Assembly (NCBI GenBank): GCA_019119895.1 | Contig: DWWD01000042.1 | Span: 1 to 64,000, forward strand | DNA: 64,000 nucleotides | Source: Candidatus Anaerostipes avistercoris | Lineage (GTDB): Bacteria > Bacillota > Clostridia > Lachnospirales > Lachnospiraceae | Direction: 5' to 3' | Part shown: positions 57,761-64,000 of the stretch, in pieces | Numbering within the stretch: the first letter of the stretch is position 1 | Layout: each line of letters starts with the position of its first letter | Notes under the pieces: model-generated | Told to the model about the DNA's origin: nothing | Database searches by the model: none | What the model saw: the letters and a program-made list of their open reading frames with translations, nothing else | Program-made: the position numbers and the translations under genes

Positions 57761-58058
57761 CTACGCAGGATTCCAATATGTAGTTTATGGCCTCAGCCTG
57801 CTGTCGGAAAATAACGGAGCGGGGCTGCAGCTTGTCACGAAATGGCTGTATCCGGACATTGCAAAACATTATCACACCAACTGGAAAACAGTGGAGCGTG
57901 ATATCCGTACTCTGATCGGCGTCATCTGGAGAAAAAATCCTTCTCTCCTTCAGTACATTGCCGGATATCCCATGAAGTATAAACCGACTGTCAGCCAGTT
58001 CTTCGCGATCTTATGGGAGTACCTTTCTTTCTCCTTCCCTGAATCATCCACCCTTTAA
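57705..58058 (+). CDS. Stand-alone Spo0A C-terminal-type DNA-binding protein
   Basis: 117 aa. YAGFQYVVYGLSLLSEN, VTKWLYPDIAKHYHTNWKTVERDIRTLIGVIW match the effector domain of Spo0A (KGYQYL..., ELYPTIAKKY, VERAIRHAIEVAW). There is no receiver domain and none is encoded nearby, so it cannot be switched by phosphorylation like Spo0A. Start chosen at ATG 57705, AGGGAG 8 bases upstream; a GTG at 57696 is the alternative. It may compete for or reprogram Spo0A-type sites together with the XRE partner. Confidence 0.78.
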   Translation: MPYTANIRRLLFMLGTTPSYAGFQYVVYGLSLLSENNGAGLQLVTKWLYPDIAKHYHTNWKTVERDIRTLIGVIWRKNPSLLQYIAGYPMKYKPTVSQFFAILWEYLSFSFPESSTL

Positions 58059-58084
58059 CGTTTCTTTTTTTCTATTATTATAAT

Positions 58085-58130
58085 CATTCCGTGTTGCATT
58101 TTGTGTTGCACAGCAGTGCAGCACGGAATG
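58085..58130 (+). terminator. Large hairpin after the Spo0A-like gene
   Basis: CATTCCGTGTTGCA / TGCAGCACGGAATG (one G-U), with further pairing inside (GTTGCAC / GTGCAGC alternative). A TTTTTT follows 10 bases after the stem. Probably the terminator of the XRE-Spo0A-like pair; the rest of the gap to the tRNA shows nothing. Confidence 0.55.
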
Positions 58131-58206
58131 CTAAACTGTATTTTTTCCTGCATTTCTACATCATATCCCGCACATCAAAAACCACGCGAAACCGCCATTT
58201 TACGCA

Positions 58207-58240
58207 GAAAATAAGGACACCAGCATAATTGCTGATGTCC
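58207..58240 (-). terminator. tRNA-Pro terminator
   Basis: Minus strand: GGACATCAGCA / TGCTGGTGTCC stem with an ATTA-type loop followed by TTATTTT. Confidence 0.85.
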
Positions 58241-58249
58241 TGTGATAAA

Positions 58250-58323
58250 TCGGGGCGACAGGATTTGAACCTGCGACCTCGTAGTCCCGAACCACGCGCT
58301 CTACCAAGCTGAGCCACGCCCCG
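58250..58323 (-). tRNA. tRNA-Pro (CGG)
   Basis: Minus strand: acceptor CGGGGCG (from 58323) pairs with CGCCCCG, discriminator A at 58250. The anticodon stem CGTGG/CTACG holds loop TTCGGGA, anticodon CGG. T-arm GGTTCAAATCC. No encoded CCA. Single tRNA with its own promoter and terminator. Confidence 0.95.
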
Positions 58324-58333
58324 TGCATTTGCT

Positions 58334-58363
58334 ATTATAGCGCTTTTCCTATCCGTTTGTAAA
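58334..58363 (-). promoter_or_regulatory. tRNA-Pro promoter
   Basis: Minus strand: TTTACA (58358-58363), 18-bp spacer, TATAAT (58334-58339), 11 bases before the tRNA. Confidence 0.75.
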
Positions 58364-58370
58364 GAGGAAA

Positions 58371-58399
58371 TTTAAAAAATTTCAAATTAGTGGTACAAT
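58371..58399 (+). promoter_or_regulatory. Promoter of the flavodoxin-ferredoxin/queH unit
   Basis: TTTAAA (58371-58376), 17-bp spacer, TACAAT (58394-58399) with a TGG just before it (extended -10 type), 20 bases before the start at 58420. Confidence 0.65.
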
Positions 58400-58419
58400 A
58401 GGGAAAAGGAGGGCTGCAG

Positions 58420-59232
58420 ATGAGAAAAATTTACGGTATGTATTTCAGCGGTACGGATACCACAAAAAAAATCGTGGAATTCCTGGCGGACCGGCTTTCA
58501 CAGTACCTGCAGGGGGAGAAGAGAATCTATGATTTCACACTGCCCGCAGCGAGAAAAGGGTATCCGGAATTTACAGAAGATGATATAGTAGTATTTGGGA
58601 CACCGGTGATCGCAGGCAGGGTGCCCAATGTTTTGCTGCCATATCTGAGGACAATCCGGGGAAACCAGGCGGCGGCAGTGCCGGTGGTGCTGTATGGAAA
58701 CCGCAATTACGATGATGCTCTGATTGAGCTGAGGGATCTTCTGGAGAACGGAGGATTTCGCACCATGGCAGCAGGCGCGTTTATCGGAGAACATACATTT
58801 TCAAAGATTCTGGCGGCGGGAAGGCCGGATCAGAAAGATATGGAAACGGCCGGAACCTTTGCCCGGCAGATCGCGGAATCTCTGGCTGCATGGGACGGAA
58901 AACATCCGGTGCCGGTAAAAGGAGAAACTCCTTACCGCTATTATTATCAGCCGAGAGACCGGTACGGCAGTAAAATTGACATCCGCAAAGTAAAGCCGAA
59001 AGTGAATGACAGATGTACCGGCTGCGGATTGTGCGTGGAAATCTGTCCGATGGGATCGATTTCCGGTGAGGATGTCCGGCAGTATACGGGAATCTGCATG
59101 AAATGCGGCGCCTGCATCAAAAAATGTCCGCATCACGCAAGGTATTATGATGATGAGGGATATCTTTATCACAAAAAAGAACTGGAAGAAATGTATGAAA
59201 GGCGGGCAGAACCGGAGATATTTCTTTTATAA
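58420..59232 (+). CDS. EFR1-type flavodoxin-ferredoxin protein
   Basis: Electron-transfer protein, 270 aa. Flavodoxin-like N-domain (GMYFSGTDTTKKIVEFLAD phosphate loop; FGTPVIAGRVP near 65-75) and C-terminal ferredoxin domain (about 195-240) with CTGCGLCVEICP and CMKCGACIKKCP, two 4Fe-4S clusters. Same architecture as 35603 but clearly diverged. It precedes queH by 51 bp, so it might supply electrons to QueH; that is inference from position. Confidence 0.88.
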   Translation: MRKIYGMYFSGTDTTKKIVEFLADRLSQYLQGEKRIYDFTLPAARKGYPEFTEDDIVVFGTPVIAGRVPNVLLPYLRTIRGNQAAAVPVVLYGNRNYDDALIELRDLLENGGFRTMAAGAFIGEHTFSKILAAGRPDQKDMETAGTFARQIAESLAAWDGKHPVPVKGETPYRYYYQPRDRYGSKIDIRKVKPKVNDRCTGCGLCVEICPMGSISGEDVRQYTGICMKCGACIKKCPHHARYYDDEGYLYHKKELEEMYERRAEPEIFLL

Positions 59233-59283
59233 AGAAGCTTGAGAGGAATTTTGCCGGGTCCGTTCTGGAACAGGAAGAAAGAA

Positions 59284-59940
59284 ATGAATAAAATAAATTA
59301 TCAGAAGAAACTGGATCAGGTGATCGGTGAAATCGGAGACAGCAGGCCGAAACTTCTGCTCCACAGCTGCTGTGCGCCGTGCAGCAGTTATGTTCTGGAA
59401 TATCTGTCAGAATATTTTCAGATTACGGTTTTCTATTATAATCCGAATATAGATTCCGCTCAGGAGTACGAAAAAAGAGTGGGAGAGCAGCAGAGACTGA
59501 TCAGAGAGATGAATCTGGACGGAATCCGTGTGATTGACGGCGGATACGATCCGGAAGTTTTTTACCGGGCAGTCCGGGGATACGAGAAGGAACCGGAAGG
59601 CGGGGAGAGATGCCGGAAATGTTACCGGCTGAGGCTTCAGGAAACGGCCCGCAGGGCGGCAGAAGGCAGGTTTGATTATTTCACCACAACGCTTACGATC
59701 AGTCCGCTGAAGAATGCCCGGTGGCTGAATGAAATCGGACAGGAAGAAGGAGAGAAATACGGAGTTCCTTTTCTTCCGTCGGATTTTAAGAAAAAGGGAG
59801 GGTACCAGCGGTCGATTCAGCTGTCAAAAGAGTACTCTCTGTACCGGCAGAATTTCTGCGGGTGTATTTTTTCGAAGAATGAGAGCCTTAAGAGGCAGCG
59901 GATTCTGGCGGAACAAAACGCTGCGGCGGAAGAAAGTTGA
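59284..59940 (+). CDS. queH: Epoxyqueuosine reductase QueH
   Basis: Last step of queuosine tRNA modification: reduces epoxyqueuosine to queuosine. 218 aa from ATG 59284 (the longer frame has no ribosome site). The metal-cluster Cys are visible: C29, C30 and C33 in LLLHSCCAPCSSY, then ERCRKCYRLRL and NFCGCIFS. The core also has YYNPNIDSAQEYEKR and TTTLTISPLKN. QueH (DUF208) replaces the cobalamin enzyme QueG in many Clostridia. Second gene after the flavodoxin-ferredoxin. Confidence 0.92.
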   Translation: MNKINYQKKLDQVIGEIGDSRPKLLLHSCCAPCSSYVLEYLSEYFQITVFYYNPNIDSAQEYEKRVGEQQRLIREMNLDGIRVIDGGYDPEVFYRAVRGYEKEPEGGERCRKCYRLRLQETARRAAEGRFDYFTTTLTISPLKNARWLNEIGQEEGEKYGVPFLPSDFKKKGGYQRSIQLSKEYSLYRQNFCGCIFSKNESLKRQRILAEQNAAAEES

Positions 59941-59982
59941 GAAAAAAGAAAAGAAAAGCTCGAAAAATTTCGGGAAAAGTAC

Positions 59983-60011
59983 TTGCGCAATCATTTAGAA
60001 TGTGGTAAAAT
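59983..60011 (+). promoter_or_regulatory. carAB promoter
   Basis: TTGCGC (59983-59988), 17-bp spacer, TAAAAT (60006-60011). It gives a leader of about 185 nt. In the leader, AGTATTGGAGAA pairs with TTTCTAATACTT (about 60057-60085). I see no PyrR-type binding loop, so any attenuation would be of another kind. Confidence 0.6.
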
Positions 60012-60205
60012 CTTAACAATTTGTAGAGAAATATTTCTAAAATGATAGCACAGGTAGTATTGGAGAATTATCGCTTTTTCTAATACTTGGGTTTGTGATT
60101 TTTATTTTAGTTTTATTTCTCTTTTTTGCTGAAATTGGAACTTTTTTCAAAAAAGGCAAAAGAAGGAAAACAATTTCTACGAATTTTATTTAGGAGGAAA
60201 TTTTC

Positions 60206-61285
60206 ATGAATGCATTTTTGATACTGGAAGATGGACATGTGTTTGAAGGCAGGAGCTTTGGAGCACAGAAGGAAGTCATTTGTGAAGTGGTATTCAATAC
60301 TTCTATGACAGGATACCTGGAAGTGCTGACAGATCCATCATATCAAGGACAGGGTGTGGTTATGACATACCCGCTGATCGGAAATTACGGAGTCTGCCTG
60401 GAGGATGCAGAGTCAGATAGACCCTGGCATTCCGCTTTTATCGTAAGGGAGATTTCAAGAATGTCCAGCAATTTCCGCAGAGAGGAGGAGCTGGAAGAGT
60501 ATCTGAAAGAGCATGATATTCCGGGAATCTGCGGCGTTGACACACGTGCTATCACAAAGATTCTGAGGGAAGACGGATGCATGGGCGGAATGATCACAAC
60601 AAATCCGGACTATAATTTAGATGAAATTCTTCCGAAATTGAAAGCATACAGAGTAACAGATGCGGTAAAAACAGTGACAAGAAAAGAAAAAACACATGTA
60701 AAAGGCGACGGACCGAAGGTTGCGCTGCTGGATCTGGGCACAAAGAAAAATATCGTGAGATCTCTCAATAAAAGAGGATGCGACGTAACAGTGTATCCGG
60801 CGTTTACTTCCGCAGAAGAAATTCTCGGAGATCAGCCGGATGGAATCATGCTGTCCAACGGACCTGGGGATCCGAAAGAGTGCACGGAAATCATCAAAGA
60901 GATCAAAAAACTTTATAACAGTGATGTTCCGATTTTTGCCATCTGTCTGGGACATCAGCTGATGGCTCTCGCAACAGGAGCCGATACGGAAAAGATGCGC
61001 TGGGGACACAGAGGAGGAAATCATCCGGTGAAGGATCTTGCCACCGGAAGAGTTTATATTTCTTCTCAGAATCATGGATATGTGATCAAGAGTGAATCTA
61101 TTCCGGAAGATATTGCGGAAGTTTCTTTTATCAATGTAAATGACAGAACAATCGAAGGATTAAACTATAAGAATAAAAAAATCCGTACTGTACAGTTCCA
61201 TCCGGAAGCATGTCCGGGACCACAGGATACGGCTTACTTATTTGATGAATTTTTGGATGTGATGAAAGGAGCAAAAAATGCCTAA
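60206..61285 (+). CDS. carA: Carbamoyl-phosphate synthase small (glutaminase) subunit
   Basis: Hydrolyses glutamine and passes ammonia to CarB for carbamoyl phosphate (pyrimidine and arginine synthesis). 359 aa. N-terminal CarA domain ([43 protein letters not shown]) and class I glutaminase domain with [11 protein letters not shown]-like [11 protein letters not shown], nucleophile Cys in AICLGHQL and the His-Pro-Glu in [17 protein letters not shown] site. Overlaps carB by 8 bases. Confidence 0.97.
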   Translation: MNAFLILEDGHVFEGRSFGAQKEVICEVVFNTSMTGYLEVLTDPSYQGQGVVMTYPLIGNYGVCLEDAESDRPWHSAFIVREISRMSSNFRREEELEEYLKEHDIPGICGVDTRAITKILREDGCMGGMITTNPDYNLDEILPKLKAYRVTDAVKTVTRKEKTHVKGDGPKVALLDLGTKKNIVRSLNKRGCDVTVYPAFTSAEEILGDQPDGIMLSNGPGDPKECTEIIKEIKKLYNSDVPIFAICLGHQLMALATGADTEKMRWGHRGGNHPVKDLATGRVYISSQNHGYVIKSESIPEDIAEVSFINVNDRTIEGLNYKNKKIRTVQFHPEACPGPQDTAYLFDEFLDVMKGAKNA

Positions 61286-64000
61286 GAGAGAAGATATAAA
61301 GAAAGTACTTGTCATCGGATCAGGACCAATCGTCATCGGACAGGCAGCGGAATTTGATTACGCGGGAACGCAGGCCTGCAGAGCTCTTCAGGAAGAAGGA
61401 GTGGAAGTTGTGCTTGTAAACTCCAACCCTGCAACGATCATGACAGATAAAGACATTGCGGATAAGGTATACATCGAGCCGTTAACTGCAGCCGTTATTG
61501 AAAAAATCATTGAAAAAGAAAAACCGGACAGCATTCTGCCGACGCTGGGAGGACAGGCAGCCTTAAACCTTGCCATGGAATTGTGTGAGAGCGGATACCT
61601 GGAAAAAGCAGGGGTGAAACTGATCGGAACATCTCCTTCCACGATCAAGAAAGCAGAGGATCGTCTGGAATTCCAGAAAACAATGGAAAAGATCGGGGAG
61701 CCGATTGCTGCGGGACAGGTTGTAACAACCATTGAGGACGGTGTTGAGTTTGCGAAAGTCATCGGATATCCTGCCGTTCTGCGTCCAGCTTATACCCTTG
61801 GAGGAAGCGGCGGCGGAATCGCTCATAATCAGGAAGAACTGGAAACCATCCTGGAAAACGGACTTCGTCTGAGCCGTGTGGGAGAAGTTCTGGTGGAGCG
61901 CTACATCGGCGGATGGAAAGAAATCGAATATGAAGTAATGCGTGATGAGAATGGAACATGCATTACGGTTTGTAATATGGAAAATATTGACCCGGTAGGT
62001 GTGCATACGGGAGACAGTATTGTTGTGGCTCCTTCTCAGACACTGGGAGACAAGGAATATCAGATGCTGCGTACTTCTGCCCTGAATATCATCACAGAGC
62101 TGGATGTACACGGCGGATGCAACGTTCAGTATGCGCTGAATCCGGACAGTTTTGAATATTGTGTCATCGAGGTAAATCCTCGTGTCAGCCGTTCTTCTGC
62201 GCTGGCTTCCAAAGCAACAGGATACCCGATCGCCAAAGTAACAGCGAAAATTGCCATCGGATATACACTGGATGAGATTGAAAATGCGGTAACGAAGAAA
62301 ACATACGCAAGTTTCGAGCCGATGCTTGACTACTGTGTCGTTAAAATGCCTCGTCTTCCGTTTGATAAATTCATTCACGCGAAACGTACGCTGACCACAC
62401 AGATGAAAGCGACCGGAGAAGTTATGAGTATCGGAACCAGCTTCGAGGGAGCGCTGATGAAAGCCATCCGTTCTCTGGAGCAGCACGTGGACAGCCTGAT
62501 TTTCGGAAATTATGATAAACTGACAGACGAAGAATTATTAAAAGAACTGGAAAAGATTGATGACCTGAGAATCTATGTGATCGCAGAAGCAATCCGCAGA
62601 GGATTCGATTACGATACGATCTTTAATATTACGAAGATTGACCGCTGGTTCCTGGATAAGATTGCCGTTCTTGTCGAAATGGAAAGGAAACTGAAAGAAG
62701 CGGATGTACTGGATCGTGACCTGCTTCTGGAAGCAAAACGTCTGGAATTCCCGGACAAAGTCATCGGACAGCTGGCTGGAAAAACAGAGCGTGAGATCAA
62801 AGAAATGAGAAATGAAATGAATATCCACGCTTCCTATAAGATTGTAGATACCTGCGCGGCAGAGTTCGCGGCAGAAACTCCTTATTTCTACTCCTGCTAT
62901 GACGGAGAAAATGAGGTGGAAGAAACATCCGGCAAGAAGAAAGTCATGGTACTGGGATCCGGACCGATCCGTATCGGACAGGGAATCGAGTTTGACTACT
63001 GCTCTGTACACAGTGTATGGGCGCTGAGCAGAGAAGGTTATGAGACAATCATCGTAAACAATAACCCTGAAACAGTTTCCACAGACTTTGACGTGGCAGA
63101 TAAACTGTACTTCGAGCCGCTGACAGCGGAAGATGTGGAAAGCATCGTAGATCTGGAAAAACCGGACGGCGCGGTTGTGCAGTTCGGCGGACAGACAGCG
63201 ATCAAACTGACAGAAGCGCTGATGAAGATGGGAGTTCCGATCCTCGGAACAAGCGCGGAAAATGTAGATGCAGCGGAAGACAGAGAACTGTTTGACGAAA
63301 TCCTGGAAGAGTGCTGTATTCCAAGACCAAAAGGAACGACAGTGTTCACATGTGAGGAAGCCCTGGAAGTTGCCCACAGACTGGGATATCCGGTGCTGGT
63401 TCGTCCTTCCTATGTACTGGGCGGACAGGGAATGCAGATCGCGGTTTCTGATGAAGACATCACAGCCTTTATGGAAATTATCAACCGTTATGAGCAGGAG
63501 CATCCGATCCTGATCGATAAATATCTGCTCGGAAAAGAAGTGGAAGTCGATGCGGTATGCGACGGAACGGATATCCTCATTCCTGGAATTATGGAACATG
63601 TGGAACGTGCGGGAATTCATTCCGGTGACAGTATTTCCGTATATCCGTCCATCAGCCTGAGCGATAAAGTAAAACGTGTCATTGCGGAATACACAAGAAA
63701 ACTGGCAAAATCCCTCCATGTTGTGGGACTGATCAACATCCAGTTTATCGTTGCCAACGAAGAAGTATATGTCATCGAAGTAAACCCTCGGTCCAGCCGT
63801 ACGGTTCCTTATATCAGCAAGGTAACAGGAATTCCGATCGTTGCGCTGGCAGCACAGGTGATTACAGGAGCCAAGATCAGAGATCTGGGATACGAACCTG
63901 GCCTGCAGCCGGAATCTGAATATTATGCCGTGAAGAAACCGGTATTCTCATTTGAGAAACTGCGCGGAGCCGAGGTAAGCCTTGGACCTGAAATGAAATC
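61278..64000 (+). CDS. carB: Carbamoyl-phosphate synthase large subunit (3' end beyond window)
   Basis: ATG 61278 overlaps the carA stop; AAAGGAG lies upstream. The frame stays open to the window edge (907 codons; the family has about 1065). First half: [54 protein letters not shown]-grasp loop and [18 protein letters not shown]. Oligomerisation domain about 400-550. Second half repeats the pattern: [42 protein letters not shown] and [18 protein letters not shown]. The C-terminal regulatory MGS domain lies outside the window. Confidence 0.97.
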   Translation, partial: MPKREDIKKVLVIGSGPIVIGQAAEFDYAGTQACRALQEEGVEVVLVNSNPATIMTDKDIADKVYIEPLTAAVIEKIIEKEKPDSILPTLGGQAALNLAMELCESGYLEKAGVKLIGTSPSTIKKAEDRLEFQKTMEKIGEPIAAGQVVTTIEDGVEFAKVIGYPAVLRPAYTLGGSGGGIAHNQEELETILENGLRLSRVGEVLVERYIGGWKEIEYEVMRDENGTCITVCNMENIDPVGVHTGDSIVVAPSQTLGDKEYQMLRTSALNIITELDVHGGCNVQYALNPDSFEYCVIEVNPRVSRSSALASKATGYPIAKVTAKIAIGYTLDEIENAVTKKTYASFEPMLDYCVVKMPRLPFDKFIHAKRTLTTQMKATGEVMSIGTSFEGALMKAIRSLEQHVDSLIFGNYDKLTDEELLKELEKIDDLRIYVIAEAIRRGFDYDTIFNITKIDRWFLDKIAVLVEMERKLKEADVLDRDLLLEAKRLEFPDKVIGQLAGKTEREIKEMRNEMNIHASYKIVDTCAAEFAAETPYFYSCYDGENEVEETSGKKKVMVLGSGPIRIGQGIEFDYCSVHSVWALSREGYETIIVNNNPETVSTDFDVADKLYFEPLTAEDVESIVDLEKPDGAVVQFGGQTAIKLTEALMKMGVPILGTSAENVDAAEDRELFDEILEECCIPRPKGTTVFTCEEALEVAHRLGYPVLVRPSYVLGGQGMQIAVSDEDITAFMEIINRYEQEHPILIDKYLLGKEVEVDAVCDGTDILIPGIMEHVERAGIHSGDSISVYPSISLSDKVKRVIAEYTRKLAKSLHVVGLINIQFIVANEEVYVIEVNPRSSRTVPYISKVTGIPIVALAAQVITGAKIRDLGYEPGLQPESEYYAVKKPVFSFEKLRGAEVSLGPEMK

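Noticed and set aside
61563-63719. Two long minus-strand frames (307 and 393 codons) opposite carB
   Set aside because: Shadows of carB, whose sense frame is open and fully motif-bearing; the minus frames show no recognisable domain.

Overview
The window looks like a chromosomal segment of a Gram-positive, low-to-mid GC member of the Clostridia, most probably the Lachnospiraceae (Blautia / Dorea / Ruminococcus gnavus neighbourhood). This is inferred from strong AGGAGG ribosome sites, tRNA genes without an encoded CCA, many PTS operons with PRD regulators, EFR1-type flavodoxin-ferredoxins, a stand-alone Spo0A-type DNA-binding domain and a CIRCE element in front of htpG. I could not run any search; families are named from motifs I recognise.

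Layout. 1-1.2 kb: 3' end of a 23S rRNA gene and an eight-tRNA cluster (Asn, Glu, Thr, Met/Ile2, Asp, Val, Leu, Arg) with no 5S gene visible, then a doubly truncated flavin-reductase remnant. 1.6-6.5 kb: OmpR-type regulator, histidine kinase, ABC ATPase and large FtsX-type permease, the classic layout of a peptide-sensing/detoxification module. 6.6-9.8 kb (minus): mannitol genes mtlA and mtlD. 10.2-19.9 kb: a PRD regulator leading a long carbohydrate operon (class II aldolase, three separate fructose-type PTS proteins, bicupin, HAD phosphatase, RpiB-type isomerase, tagatose-3-epimerase-type enzyme, DhaK, DhaL) whose substrate is not obvious. 20.0-22 kb: a 6S-like RNA and pyrG. 22-33.6 kb: three relatives of L-sorbose-1-phosphate reductase (one an internally deleted pseudogene, one with a doubtful start codon), a P-type metal ATPase with a His-rich linker, two DeoR regulators, and a mannitol-type PTS EIICB with its own PRD regulator. 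33.7-41.5 kb: homoserine dehydrogenase; a MerR-controlled flavodoxin-ferredoxin plus a hydrolase-lipoprotein fusion; a DUF1275 membrane protein divergent from a LysR regulator; htpG with CIRCE.

41.8-50.5 kb: six tightly overlapping genes (degenerate HAD relative, two polysialyltransferase-like glycosyltransferases, a CMP-sugar-acid synthetase, a DRE-TIM aldolase fused to a second domain, a two-domain HAD protein). Their coupling suggests one pathway that makes a 2-keto sugar acid by aldol addition, activates it with CTP and transfers it to a surface glycan. This is my best candidate for an undescribed system.

50.9-57.2 kb: a second PTS operon with a GatZ/KbaZ-like protein, separate EIIA, EIIC and EIIB, a PfkB kinase and a PRD regulator. 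57.4-58.1 kb: a small XRE regulator overlapping a stand-alone Spo0A C-terminal-type protein. 58.2-64 kb: tRNA-Pro (minus), a second flavodoxin-ferredoxin with queH, then carA and carB, the latter running off the window.

Taken together, four PTS permease systems with three PRD-type and two DeoR-type regulators occupy about half of the window, marking this as a sugar and sugar-alcohol utilisation region interleaved with housekeeping genes (pyrG, hom, htpG, carAB, tRNAs).
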